From the NCBI GenBank assembly GCA_025349905.2, contig MU624668.1, forward strand, positions 1 to 32,985: a stretch of DNA of 32,985 nucleotides, written 5' to 3'. How positions within the stretch are numbered: position 1 is the first letter of the stretch; each line of letters starts with the position of its first letter. The notes under the pieces are model-generated. The model saw only the letters and a program-made list of their open reading frames with translations. It searched no databases and was not told the DNA's origin. A program made the translations under genes and the position numbers. Source of the stretch: Blastocladiella britannica. Lineage: Eukaryota; Blastocladiomycota; Blastocladiomycetes; Blastocladiales; Blastocladiaceae. Below are positions 1 to 9,994 of this stretch, piece by piece.

Positions 1-1
1 G

Positions 2-512
2 GGCCAGTCAACCAAGGCATTTGCGATTGCTTCAGACTGGCGCGATTTGAAGCTGCCTCGATTGGCTTGGTTTGGTGCCCCAATGGTGGACTTGATGCAG
101 TGGTGGATTGAAAAAGGTTTTTTGGCTTGGTCGCAAAATTATGGTTACTTCAATGTTTACCAGGTATTGCGTGGAGCACAGGAATCCAGAGCCCCTGCAA
201 TGCGTTTTGTGCTTTTATCACAAAATGGATGTCAAACAGACTCTTGACAAAATGAAAACGTTGATCAAACATGCAAGCTCTGTAGAATTTATGAAGAAGC
301 TGGAGGTAGCGGGAATAGGCTTAGCCAGTGGTTATATTCAAAGAATTCCAAACCTCTTGCTTGGAGGAAAGAGAGGTGATGTGTTGGAGATCTCCATCCC
401 AAAACATCCCAACTTTGATCCTCCCCATCCCATTACACTAAAATATTTGAGCACTGCCACTGTGTCGGTGGAAAATGCGTCTGGCGCGATTGAGCCTTTG
501 GTGTTGCAATAA
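2..512 (+). CDS. 3' end of an unidentified gene (partial)
   Basis: This is the last part of a gene that begins outside the window. One open frame runs from base 2 to a good donor at 164. A second runs to the stop TAA at 510-512. Removing a 76-base intron (164-239, gtattg..aacag) joins them in phase 0 as ...FNVYQ|TLDKMKTL..., giving about 147 residues. The C-terminal part holds LLLGGKRGDVLEI and a proline-rich PNFDPPHPITL stretch. I do not recognise the family. Codon choice is AT-richer than in every neighbour (many AAA, TTG, GCA, ATT codons), which is odd for this region. It converges on ERCC1 with 51 bases between stop codons. Alternative: the frames are non-coding, since no homology supports them. 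Confidence 0.4.
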
Positions 513-563
513 TACTTATACTCTCTTTGGATTGGTGGATCTCGAATACATTCCATTGTGTAT

Positions 564-1861
564 TCATGCCTGATCGTCGTCCTCCATTGGAATCGTGTCC
601 CGCGACCCAAAAAACTCGGACCGAAACGCTTTGTGGATCCGCGTGGCCTGTTTTTTTTTTTTTGCATTCAATCAACTGTTGGTGAAACAAGCAAAAAAAA
701 GAGAAGAGTACCTTCTTGTCGCCGATCCCAGCGAGGCTCGACAGCTCGGCCTCGGACGCCTCGACGATTCGCCGCACGCACCCAAAATGCGCCGAGAGCG
801 TCAGCACGTCGGTCTTGTTGACACCCTTGATTTGCGTGAGCAGGGCGGTGAGCTGTCAATGTTTTTTTTCTTCATGAGGGTTAGCTCAGCTCAATTATGA
901 GAGGGAAATTTGCATACCCTCGACATGTAGTCGTCCTGCTGTTTTGGCTGGAGCGACTCGGCCGGTCGGGATTCCAGCAGCTTGTACATTTCGAGGTATC
1001 GCGCGCATTCCTCATTTCTTAACAAAATGCCATGAATGAGCAACGATGATCCGAGAAAAAAAAAGGTTAACATATGTAACGCACGATGTAGCCACCAGCA
1101 TGGTCAGATCGTTTTGAATGCACAGTCGCGACAGCTCGCGGATCGTCGATTGGTGGTCCGACTGAATGCAAAGAGTGAAGTGAGTCACAACAACCATAAA
1201 CATAAATAGGACATACCACGTCAACCAGCACCAGCAGGATCCGCAAATCAAATGCATGGGCCATGGCCCTGATCCGACCAGCAATGTAATCCTGCTTGAG
1301 CCGGTGGTACTTGACCGACAGAAACAGCACCCCGGCAGTCCGGCCCACCACGTAATCGGCCTGAGATGCACCATACTCCCACGCGACGGTACGCAGGTGC
1401 TCCAAGACAGGGTTCCCGCGCTGCATGCCATTCACGATGATGGAGTTGGAGGGTGCAGCTGTGGTGTTTCCAGTTGCCACGGTGGTTGCCACGGGGCGGT
1501 GCACGACTGCTGGTGCAGCAGGGACAGACGAGGACGAGGAGGTCGATTCAAAGCCAGGCATGTCCGGAAGCACAAACAGGTCCTCGTCCTCCAGAGCTCG
1601 CCGCTTGCGCATGTACGCGCCGCCACCACCACCATTTCCGCTCGTTGATGTTGATGCCGATGAGGAAGTGTCGTAGGAAGGTGGGCGTGCTCCTTCGTGG
1701 TAGATCGAGCGTGTCGGTGGGGGTAAAGTGGAAGGTGGTGCCAGTAGTGGGGGTGCCAGTGGTGGAGGTCGTGGTGGTGCAGAAGTGGAAGAAGCGGCAC
1801 CCGAGGAGTACACTTGCTCGACGCCTGGGACCACGAACCGGCGGCGGGGTGGTTGGCTCAT
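564..1861 (-). CDS. ERCC1: ERCC1/Rad10/Swi10-type DNA repair endonuclease subunit
   Basis: This is the non-catalytic partner of the XPF/Rad1 nuclease, which cuts 5' of lesions in nucleotide excision repair and in crosslink and recombination repair. Exons (minus strand) are 1861-1217, 1161-1085, 1017-918, 852-712 and 647-564. The four introns are 55-67 bases and all junctions keep frame, giving 348 residues. Residues 1-150 are Ser/Pro/Ala-rich and look disordered. The central domain starts at GNPVLEHLRTVAWEYG and contains DYVVGRTAGVLFLSVKYH and AFDLRILLVLVDV, all typical of ERCC1. The end carries the tandem helix-hairpin-helix that binds XPF and DNA: IKGVNKTDVLTLSAHFG, then LSSLAGIGDKK, then ATRIHKAFRSEF. 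The start is the first in-frame ATG and lies 62 bases from the start of the divergent nucleoporin gene, so the promoter is probably shared. The family call is firm. Confidence 0.93.
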
Positions 1862-1923
1862 TTTTTTTTCTGCTTAAAGAGGGAAAACCTCTCTTTCCGG
1901 ATCGCGAGCCAAAAAATTTGCCA

Positions 1924-3801
1924 ATGAATTTTAACGTACCATCGAATTTATTTTTTCCTTTTTATTGAAAAATACAAAAGCTTATATGTGAGACTGCACA
2001 GTTTAATGCCCCGGCCTCGTCTGCGGCCGCAGCCCCCGCTCCTGCTGCCGGTGGGTTTGGCTTTGGGTGCGTTTTTCCCTCATGTTTAATCCAACGAAAA
2101 CAAAAATGATTGATCGTATTATAATAGGAAACCGGCCACACCGGGCTTTGCTCTGCCCGGAGCTGCTGCCGTATCCATGGCACCGGGAAGCTTTCCCATG
2201 AGTGCCGCCGCGCCCACGCCCATGTTTGCAGGCGCCGGGAGTCTGACCACCACCGCCGCTAACGCCGCCAACGCTGCGGCTATGGCTGCTGCTGCTGCCA
2301 AGCCCGTTACCATGGCCACCAAATACGCCGAGCTGCCGCAGCAGTACAAGGACCAAGTCCGCGAGATCTTGTCCCGTATTTTTTTTCTCTTTCCTCTGAA
2401 TTGTGTGTAATAACACATTGAGATGGCAACACAGTGCGCTGATCCACAAGCAAGAGTCGGTCTGCAACGAGCTGCAAATGGGCTCGAACATGGGCGATGT
2501 CCTTGACGCGCTCGAATCGGACCTGTCCAAGTCCGCCAAGGTAAACATTCCACTTTTGCTGTTAAGAAAAGTACACTCACCTAAATTGGGTTGATATAAA
2601 GGAACTCGCATCCATGCAACTGGTCCTGGGCCGGTGCCTGCACGACACGCAGGCGATCCGCGCCGATATTCGCAGGGAACTGGCGCCGATCGAGGGCGTC
2701 AACCGGCTCATCACCCGCGACGGCGAGTCAGCCGGGTCCTCGCGTCAGTGGCGCAGCAACTCGGTCACCACGTACCTGAGCGATAAGGCGCGGCAGCTCG
2801 AGTCGCGCGCACAAGAGCTGTCGCAAGCTCTGACGGTATTTTCACTTTTTTTTTTGTTGGCTCCACACTGTCTAAAAGATATGTACAGGAACTGGAAGAG
2901 TACATCCACTCGCTCATGTTCCAGGCGCAGTCCACGTCTCCCTCGCTGGCGGCCGATACCGCCCGCGCGCAGCACAACTCGTTCCTGATGCTCTCGGGCC
3001 AAGTGGCGGCGCTGCACGGGTCCGTGGACCGCGTACGCGAGCGGTACCTCGCGTATCGCCGCGAGTACCTCGGCGCCACGTCCAATCCGTTTGCCAACTC
3101 CAAGAAACGGGCGGCCGAGGCCGAGTCGGGCGAAGGTACTTATACCTTTTTCCCATTTGATTTGATCCTCGCATGCTGACAACGTCCTGTTATCCAAAAA
3201 GATTCACGCAAGAGCGCTCGCCGCTCGCTTGCTTCGAGCCAGCTCCAGTGCGAGCCAATTGTGCAGCAAGCTCCGGCCACCACCGCCGCGCCTGCTGCCT
3301 CGGCTCCGATGGCCGCATCTGGTACGTTAACTCATTTTATTATATGGACCGTTCCATCTCTAATCCGACTTCAATTTTGATTAATGTATAGGCTTTGGCC
3401 GTGGATTTGGCGGCTTTGGTGCCCCCACCGTCACCTCGGCAGCGGCGCCAGCTCCCGCGTTTGGTGGGTTTGGCGCCGCCCCAGGAGCAGCAGCAGCAAC
3501 CCCGGGCAGTGCATTTCAGTTTGGCGCACGCCCGCCCACCACCGCAGCTCCCGCGGCCGCGCCTGCTTTCGGCGGGTTTGGAGCGCAACCGCCCTCTTCT
3601 TCCGCTGCCGCTGCTGCCCCAGGCGGGTTTGCCCTTCCCGGAGCCGCCGCACCAGCAGCAGGTGGGTTTGGCCAACCCGCGGCCCCCGCCGCCGCTCCCG
3701 TCGGTGGGTTTGGCGGATTTGGTGGATTCGGCGGCGCACCCGCGGCAGCCGCGCCTGCAGCAGCGCCCGCCGCTGGCGGATTTCAGTTTGGATTCAAGTA
3801 A
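1924..3801 (+). CDS. NUP58: FG nucleoporin Nup58/p45 (yeast Nup49-like)
   Basis: This is a central-channel nucleoporin that would pair with Nup62/Nsp1 and Nup54 to form the FG permeability barrier. Proposed exons: 1924-1935, 2002-2066, 2128-2370, 2435-2540, 2602-2835, 2889-3135, 3202-3321 and 3392-3801, giving about 478 residues. The N-terminus has GGFGFG. Residues 90-295 are helical, with ELPQQYKDQVREI, then MLSGQVAALHGSVDRVRERY and LAYRREYLG. The last of these matches the LKEQYLGYRKMFLG region of animal Nup58. Residues 343-478 are Ala/Pro-rich with GFG, FQFG and GGFGGFGGFGG repeats. Exon 1 is only 12 bases (MNFN) and rests on phase and splice sites alone. The exon 3 donor is the weak GTCCCG at 2371. 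The stronger GTATTT five bases on breaks the frame with every nearby acceptor I tried. Confidence 0.88.
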
Positions 3802-3861
3802 GCAGTCGCACCGGAGCCGATCGGTGTGATAACTCAAAGGAGAAAATGTATTTTTTTCACT

Positions 3862-4428
3862 TTACTTGCCCCCCTTCGACAACCGGTCCTTGACGGACGC
3901 CAGTTTCGCCTTCTTGGCGGCGTCGCGCGCATCGCGCCGCTGTTGCTTCCCCAGGGCGGTGGTCTCGCGCTCACGAGCGCGCTCGCGCTTCTCGTTGGCT
4001 ACCGAGTCGCCGGTCGCGCAGATCGAGGCGACGATGTCGCGCATGGCGCTCTGTATTTATATAATCATGAGATTTATAATGAGAGAACGTGTGTATGAAT
4101 CGCGTACAATTGTCGGGAATGTCTTTGCGCCCTTTTTGTGCGATGCGGTCCGCGCCTTTTTCTTTTGTGCGGGTACCACTGGTGGTGCTGCTGCTGCCGA
4201 ATCATCGTCTACTGGCGCATCGTGTTCTGTTTCTGCTGGTGGTGCAGGTGCGGGTGCAGGTAGTGGTGGCGCCGACGATACGGCCAAGGACTTGCCAGCC
4301 TTTTTGGCGGCGATCGACTTTGTGAATGGTTTCTTTTCCCCAGTGTTAGTGGGAAGGCGCTTGTTCGCGGCCGAGCGTCCTCCTGGTCCGGTCTTTGATG
4401 CTGCTGCTGACGCTGATTTTCCGCGCAT
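3862..4428 (-). CDS. Small basic protein, unidentified
   Basis: Two exons (4428-4108 and 4050-3862) flank a 57-base intron and join in phase 0 to give 169 residues. The N-terminal half is Lys/Ala/Pro-rich and looks disordered, with GEKKPFTKSIAAKKAGK and a basic KKKARTASHKKGAKT patch. The C-terminal 60 residues form a highly charged helix, starting at MRDIVASICATGDSVANEK and continuing through Arg/Glu/Lys heptad-like stretches to a terminal KGGK. Composition suggests a nuclear or nucleolar RNA-binding or ribosome-assembly factor. The single C-terminal helix resembles fungal assembly factors such as Loc1 only in general character, so I give no name. The frame is supported by the splice fit and by high G/C at third positions. 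The gene converges on Nup58 (60 bases between stops) and diverges from ODAD3 (185 bases). Confidence 0.65.
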
Positions 4429-4532
4429 TCTTTGGCAGAATTTGGTGATCCGAAATGGAGATCCAAAAAAAAAAAGTTGGAGGCGATTTCTACATTAATC
4501 GTGACCTGTCGCCAGTGGGAAATAGTAAGGGA

Positions 4533-4580
4533 TTCCCAGGGAAAATACAATTTTCCAGCTGAAATTTATTTCCCTGGAAA
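4533..4580. promoter_or_regulatory. Cluster of GGAAA/TTTCC inverted repeats upstream of ODAD3
   Basis: Three palindromic elements sit in 48 bases between the divergent small basic gene and ODAD3. They are TTCCCAGGGAA (4533-4543), GGAAAATACAATTTTCC (4540-4556) and TTTCCCTGGAAA (4569-4580). All use the same GGAAA/TTTCC half-site with different spacing. The cluster ends 33 bases before the ODAD3 ATG. The layout resembles a dimeric transcription-factor site. The last element is loosely like an RFX X-box, but the half-site differs from the consensus. Confidence 0.4.
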
Positions 4581-4613
4581 CTTAAATTAATAGAAATAGC
4601 ATTCAGACACAAA

Positions 4614-6383
4614 ATGTTCGACAAGCAGGTGCTCCTCGAGCAGGACCTCCACGACCTCAAACTACGGTTCGAGCTGCTAGAGGGCGACCGCAAAGCGTAC
4701 TATGAGCAGTCCCAGCTCTCGATCCACGTGAACAAGGACGAGATGGGCAAGTTGCGCACGCAAAACAAGGACCTGCGGATGGCGCTCAGCAAACTGAAAA
4801 AGACGCACGGTGGACTGGACCCAAGTGGACTGGGCACCGCATCCGGATCGCAAATGACTGAGCTCGAGAAACTCGACCAGCGGATCAATGAGCTACACAA
4901 AAAGGCCGACGACATGGCGGCGATCGTGCGCACCAAGCACGCGACGATGCAGTCGCTGCGTGACAAGTTGAACGACCTGCAAGCCGAGTCGGCGGTCGTC
5001 CAGCAAGTTTCGGAACGGTCCGAGCAAGCGTCGGCGATGCGCAAGCTCGAGAACCAGCTGGACAAGGCCGAGATCAAGTGGCACGAGGCCCAGGCCATGC
5101 GCAAAGTGTACGAGGAGATCCTGGCCGTGCTGCACGAGGAACGGCAGTCGTTTGACGCCCAGCTGGCGCACTTTGAGCGCACGTTACGGGCCAAACGGTC
5201 TGACGCGGCCGAACTCCTGCTCATGTCCCGCGACGCACACCATGCGCGCGACTTGGCTCGCGGGGAACTGGCACGTATCGAGGCGCAGATCGCCGACGAC
5301 CGGAAACGCCGCGACAAGGACTTGGTGGCGCGGCGCGAGCTGGTGCGGCACAAGCTCGAGGCGTCCGAGAAACTCGAAATGCAGTTGCTGGCCGGCACGC
5401 TGGGGTCCGACCCGACCGCTCGCTCGGGCGACGCCGACGCGCACGCGTCGGTGGCCGAAGCCGATGCACTTGCCGAGCGGATTGCCGAGTACGAGGAGCT
5501 GATCAAGCACATCAAGGAAGCGACCGGCGTGGACGACTTGAACCAAGTGGTGGCCAAGTTCGAGGAGCAGCGGGATACGCGCGAACGTCTGTCGCAGATG
5601 GCCGCCAACAACGAGGCCCGGCTGGCCGCCGTCAAGGCGCAGCGGTCCGAGGCGCTCAAGCAGCTCGACGAGGCGTTGGTGGTCGGCGAGCACGCGGGCG
5701 CGGCGGCCAAGTCGGCCATGCGTGGACTCGAGTCGCAGTTGCACGCCGAGCTGGCAAAGTACCGCGACGTGTGTGAAAAACATGAGCGGATCACGCATAC
5801 GCTTGCGGGCGTCAAGGCTGGAGTTGTCCATTTGTGGGACAAGATCAAGGTTCTTTTTACTTTCTTATTTGACTGAATGTGCCTTGGACTCACACGCCAA
5901 TGGCTGCAATAACAGGAGGACAAGAACCAAAAGACCGAGATCACCGACTCGGAAATTGGGTCCGTCCTTGACCAGGCCATTGTCAAGATCTCGTCGCTGC
6001 TGCTTGCGATTGACGGCAAGGATATTTCTATTGAGGTACTTTCTTCTTATTCATTCACAAAAATATGATTGCGTCTCACAAAACTTGAACGAAAACAGGG
6101 CGACCTGAGCTCGATCCCGGTCCACCTGACCACCCAAAACACGCGTGTGCGGTTACTCCCCAACGTGTTCGAGTCCGAGGACGAAGAGTCGGACGACGGC
6201 ACGGGGCCCAACAGTGGTTCGGGCGAGAATGGCGACGACGAGAGCCACACGACAGTGGTTCCCGACCGCGATGCGATCAAGAAGGCTGCGGCGGCGCTCA
6301 TGAATGCGCGCAACAAGAACAAAGGCGGGCGCAGAAAGAAGCGCAAGGGCGGCGCCGACGACGATGACGAGGTGAGCGACTAG
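4614..6383 (+). CDS. ODAD3: Outer dynein arm docking complex protein ODAD3/CCDC151
   Basis: This is a coiled-coil protein that helps attach outer dynein arms to axonemal doublets, so it acts in a motile flagellum. Exons are 4614-5849, 5916-6035 and 6099-6383, with introns of 66 and 63 bases and all phases 0, giving 546 residues. The start region carries DLHDLKLRFELLEGDRKAYY, matching the LLEGDRKAFFE block of animal CCDC151. Next come LEKLDQRINELHKKADD, AMRKLENQLDKAEIKWHEA, ARDLARGELARIEAQIADD and the diagnostic IKHIKEATGVDDLNQVV. The end has NTRVRLLP, an acidic stretch and a basic GGRRKKRKGG tail, as in the family. The first donor is GTTCTT, weaker than usual. The N-terminus is shorter than in vertebrates. 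No upstream exon is evident, and the ATG follows an A-rich leader. Confidence 0.92.
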
Positions 6384-6814
6384 AAAGAATCCACCGTGGT
6401 TTATATGTAGACTTTTATTGTGCCTGATCTCCTACACTTTGCCTTTGTTCCGTTCTGTATTCCATGCTCGAACTGTACGCTCGAGATCAATGCATCCGCG
6501 CCGTCCTGCTGTTGTTGGATCAACTCGTTGGGAAAGTGACTGTACGATCATGTGCTAAATGGGAAGGACTGTTCAGTTTGGGGCAAAATCCACAGTATTC
6601 CCATAATTTCTCAACGCTTTTCCCACACCAAGCCCAACTTTAAAAGCCAACTATTTTGTTTGCAAATACATTTGCAGCGGATCCCAAGCGCAAGCAAGCG
6701 CAACAACATGCCCAAGAGAATGCGCTGCTGCGCGCGGTTTAAAACCCCACTGGCGCCGCCCGGTCCCACTTGCCAATTCGGTAGAAGCAGCAATAGAAGT
6801 TCCAAGTCAAAAGC
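6384..6814. promoter_or_regulatory. Intergenic stretch upstream of the tyrosinase gene
   Basis: This holds the ODAD3 3' flank and the tyrosinase promoter. I see no gene: the open frames here have no coding signature. A TATA-like TTTAAAA lies at 6738-6744, about 71 bases before the ATG. A second AT-rich candidate, CTTTAAAAG, lies near 6640. A 16-base palindrome is listed separately. The 5' leader is A-rich just before the ATG. Confidence 0.45.
6661..6676. promoter_or_regulatory. 16-base palindrome TGCAAAT-AC-ATTTGCA
   Basis: There are two perfect 7-base arms with a 2-base spacer, ending 138 bases before the tyrosinase ATG and about 60 bases before the TATA-like box. A perfect dyad of this size in a promoter suggests a dimeric DNA-binding protein. 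The half-site resembles an octamer-type ATGCAAAT motif, but no factor can be named from sequence alone. Confidence 0.4.
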
Positions 6815-8552
6815 ATGCAGTTCCAAATCCCGACCCTCCTGCTTGTGCTCGCGCTCCTGGGCGGCTCAGTGAATGGCAACGGACGTGTTCCCAAGCCGAC
6901 TCCCACGCCTACTCGCACGACCACTACCAGCACCACGGTCGTTCCGACTTCCACTTCAACTCGTCCTGTAACGTCCACGGCGATTACCACTAGTGTGGTG
7001 GTTCCGACCAAGACTACAACTTCTTCTTCTTCAACGGCCACGCCCACGTCAACTCTACCCGTGGCGGACGTGTGCGGCGGCAAGCTGCGCCAGCGCAAGG
7101 CGTTCTCGACTCTGTCCGATGCCGAGAAGAAGGCGTTTGCTGCCGGTGTCATGGCGTACGTTTTAATTTTCCCATCATTTCCCATCGCTCCACCACAACC
7201 AATAACTGAAACATATGAGCAGGATGAAGAAATCAGGAAAATGGGACCAGTACACGCTCAAGCACCGGTCGGGTATGCAGTGGCACATGACGACTCAGTT
7301 CCTGCTGATGCACCGTGCGCTGCTGACCGATTTCGAGACCGAGCTGCTCAAGAACGCGCCCGGACTCAGCGGTCTGCCATTCTGGGACGAGTTCTCGGAC
7401 AGCGCCAACCCGCTCAAATCCACCGCGTTCAGCACCTCCGGCCTGGGTCCCATGGCCTCTGGTCCGCTCGGCGCGCCATTCACCGGTCTGACCGACGACA
7501 GCGGCGACTTGGTGGCGCGCGACCCTGATACGTCGGGCTCGGGCAAGTTCAATTGGGTGCCGCAGCCGCAAGTGATGGCGGCGGCGTTGTCGAGTTACAA
7601 GACGTTCGGCGAGATGTCGCACGCGATCGAGCTGACGCCGCACAACTCGTACCACATGCTCGTGGGCGGGCACATGGGCGACCCGTCCATCTCGCCGGCA
7701 GATCCGCTTTTCTACCTGCATCACGCGTACATTGACACGCTGTGGGCCGGGTGGCAAGGATCGAACCCGTTGCACGTCACGGACTTGACGGTTCCCGGTC
7801 GCGCGCGCGGCGATATTCAAATCAACCCGGCCGCAGGGACCGTGCTGTACGAGAAGACGTACACCAACACCGATATGGTGTATTACCGCCAGCGCCTTTG
7901 CTACGAGTACGTGTTCCCTGCGTCGTTGTCGGGGGCGCAGCGCGCGCAGCGGGCGATGCGTGCGCTCAAGGATTTGGACGCCAGCTCTACTGTGTCGGCC
8001 AATGTGACGGTTACTGCCACGAATGCGACGTCCACCAACGCAACCACAGCCGCTGCCACGAACAGCAGCAGCACCAGCAACAGCAACAGCACGGGACCGT
8101 TCCTGGCCGTCGACCCGCTCCCCCTGGCGGCCTTGCACAGGATGATGCCGCACATGGACGCGGCCGTGATTGCACAACGTGTCTCCGATGCCGTAGCGTC
8201 GCTGAATGCGGCCGCCCAGCACCTCAACGACCAGGTCGAAGCCGCCATGATCGCCAGTGCCGTGCCCGTGTCGGTGGCGGTGGCTCAGGTGGAGACCATG
8301 CACGATCTGCAGGTGGAGGCGCACGCGTTCATTGCCACGCAGGTGCAGGACGATTTCAAGGATTCGGGGATCGCGGCGGTGCAGGCCATGTCGGTCGAGT
8401 CTACTGCGGCGAGTGCTGCTGGTTCAGCGGGGTTGCCTACTTTGCCTCCCTCTTCATCGGGATCCAGCGCGCCGTCTTCTTTTGGATCGAGTGTTTCAGG
8501 GTTCACTGCTGCTGCAATCGCGGCTGCTGCTCTTGCAGGCATGGCCATGTAA
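6815..8552 (+). CDS. Secreted tyrosinase with Ser/Thr stalk and GPI-anchor-like C-terminus
   Basis: This is a type 3 copper oxidase that would oxidise monophenols and diphenols to quinones, the first step in melanin formation. Exons are 6815-7155 and 7223-8552 around a 67-base intron (phase 2), giving 556 residues. Residues 1-21 are a clear signal peptide (LLLVLALLGGSVNG). Residues 22-85 are a Thr/Ser/Pro stalk, suited to O-glycosylation. CuA ligands are likely H128, H135 and H144, in LKHRSGMQWH and FLLMHRALLTDFE. CuB has HNSYH (H254, H258) and DPLFYLHHAYIDTLW (H280/H281). After the core come several N-glycosylation sequons (NVT, NAT, NST), a helical segment, a Ser-rich stretch and a short hydrophobic Ala-rich end, the layout of a GPI signal. 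This suggests display on the cell surface or wall. Whether it acts as tyrosinase or catechol oxidase cannot be told. Confidence 0.9.
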
Positions 8553-8584
8553 AAATAAAAAAAACCCTGTAAAATGGATCAAAA

Positions 8585-8601
8585 CAAATAAATATAATAA
8601 A
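8585..8601 (+). terminator. Probable polyadenylation signal of the tyrosinase gene
   Basis: Overlapping AATAAA-type hexamers lie in an A-rich stretch 33-49 bases after the stop codon, in the 160-base gap facing the PP2C gene. This is a normal position for a eukaryotic poly(A) signal. Confidence 0.4.
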
Positions 8602-8712
8602 TTTGTAATGAGAGGAACCGGCGGGCGAGAGCAGGTATGAAAGGCAAGGTAAAATAAAAAAAAAAAAGAGGAGAAAAAGGGAGAAAGTGACTTGGGACAA
8701 AAAAAAGAAAGA

Positions 8713-9994
8713 TCAGTTAAACGATCCTGGCTGCTGCCCAGGGCCAAGGGCTTCCGCGGCGGCGGCATCCGAAGCCGCCGCTCCGGCAGCCCCGATCGGC
8801 GGCTCGACGTTCCCCGATGGCGTCAGGGTCACGATCCGGCGCGCAAACGACACCTGCGTCGGGTGGAGTTCCTTGGACTGCGCGTACTTTGTCCGCATCC
8901 ACTCGCGCCATTCGGGTTCGGTGCGGCCGCCCAGCAGCGCCACCACCATCACCGTCATGTTATCGCACCCGACCCCACCCAGTTCGGCGTCGGGGGCCAA
9001 GCACCGTTCCATCACGTCTTCGCAGATCCACCCGAGGTCTTTGCCGTGCACAATGTGGTACCGGATGTACGCAATCAGATCGTCGTTGGTCATCACGTCA
9101 AAGATGCCGTCGCACCCGAGCGCCAGGAACTCGTCGTCCTCCGAGATTGTGTGCTCAGAAATGTCGGGATTTGCGGTCACAATCTGATACTCGGGCTCAA
9201 AGTCGCCCTGCTTGAACTCAAAGTCGCCGAGCGCGCGCGACAGGGCGAGGTTGCCTTTATATAAATTGTGTCAGCAATGACCATGTGTGCGCATATGCAT
9301 CATCGATGTGGGTTGCATGTTTCAGCCCAGAAACAGAGCGAAAAATTGCAAATGCCCAAGAATAATAATAATAATTGTATATACCGTTAACACGCCCAAA
9401 CTCGACAAACCCACCGGCGGCGTCGATCCGCGCCTGCTCGGACGGGTTGTTGGGCTTGTGGTCGTCGCTGAGAGCCTTGGTCTGCCCCGCAACGCCCAGG
9501 ACCGCGCGCGAGTCGCCCGCATTGGCCACGTAAATGGCCTTGTCAGTGACGAGAGCCGCGACGGCGGTGCACCCGGCCGGATCGCCGTTGAAATCCTTGT
9601 CCTCGCGCAGATCCTGATCGAGGTCCAGGAACCCGCGCTTCAGGGCCATCGGGTAGTCGGCGGCGGCGAACGCGGGCTCGTTGGCCACGCGGCCGTGCAG
9701 GTGACGGCCGGCGTACTGGGCGGCGGTGTGTCCTGTTCCAATTTTATGTATATATAAGCATACATATTGGAGTATTACGAAATAAAAAAAGATATAAATA
9801 CCGCCGTGGCCGTCAAAGACCGCAAAGAATCCAAACTCGGGCGTGCCTTTTGGGTTGATGTTGGTTTCGGTGGTGTGGGCGTCCTCCATGGATATCCGCC
9901 AGCCTTGCATGCCCGACGCGGCCCAGACAAAGCGTGCCGAGGCGCCGGCGGTGGTGTGCTTGTCGCGGATGGGTTCGGAGAGGGTTTGTCCCAT
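8713..9994 (-). CDS. PP2C-type Ser/Thr phosphatase, Ptc2/Ptc3-like
   Basis: This is a metal-dependent protein phosphatase. The Ptc2/3 group counteracts stress MAP kinase and DNA damage checkpoint signalling, but that role is inferred from family. Exons (minus) are 9994-9802, 9732-9385 and 9254-8713, with introns of 69 and 130 bases, giving 360 residues. The start MGQTLSEPIRDK closely resembles fungal Ptc2 and has Gly2, so N-myristoylation is possible. Core motifs are complete: GWRISMEDAH (E37, D38), FAVFDGHGG (D61, G62), YVANAGDSRAVL, NLALSRALGDFEFK, LALGCDGIFDVMTNDD and GCDNMTVMVV, so the metal-binding aspartates are all there. The last 50 residues are a Gly/Ala-rich tail outside the catalytic fold. 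The second intron is about twice the usual length here and holds an AAT repeat (about 9361-9376). The gene diverges from eIF3b. Confidence 0.93.

Noticed and set aside
4700..6019. 439-codon open frame on the minus strand opposite ODAD3
   Set aside because: It is a shadow of the coiled-coil gene: Ser/Cys/Arg-rich translation, no motif, and the opposite strand has clear family matches.
6369..6383. Strong-looking donor GAG|GTGAGC at the end of ODAD3
   Set aside because: An in-frame stop follows after two codons and the protein already ends in a family-typical basic/acidic tail. No downstream exon was found.
6552..6872. + strand open frame overlapping the tyrosinase start
   Set aside because: It crosses the tyrosinase signal peptide in another frame, has no family motif and contains promoter-like sequence.
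7233..8324. 363-codon minus-strand frame opposite the tyrosinase
   Set aside because: A shadow frame rich in Arg/His/Val, while the + strand carries both copper motifs.
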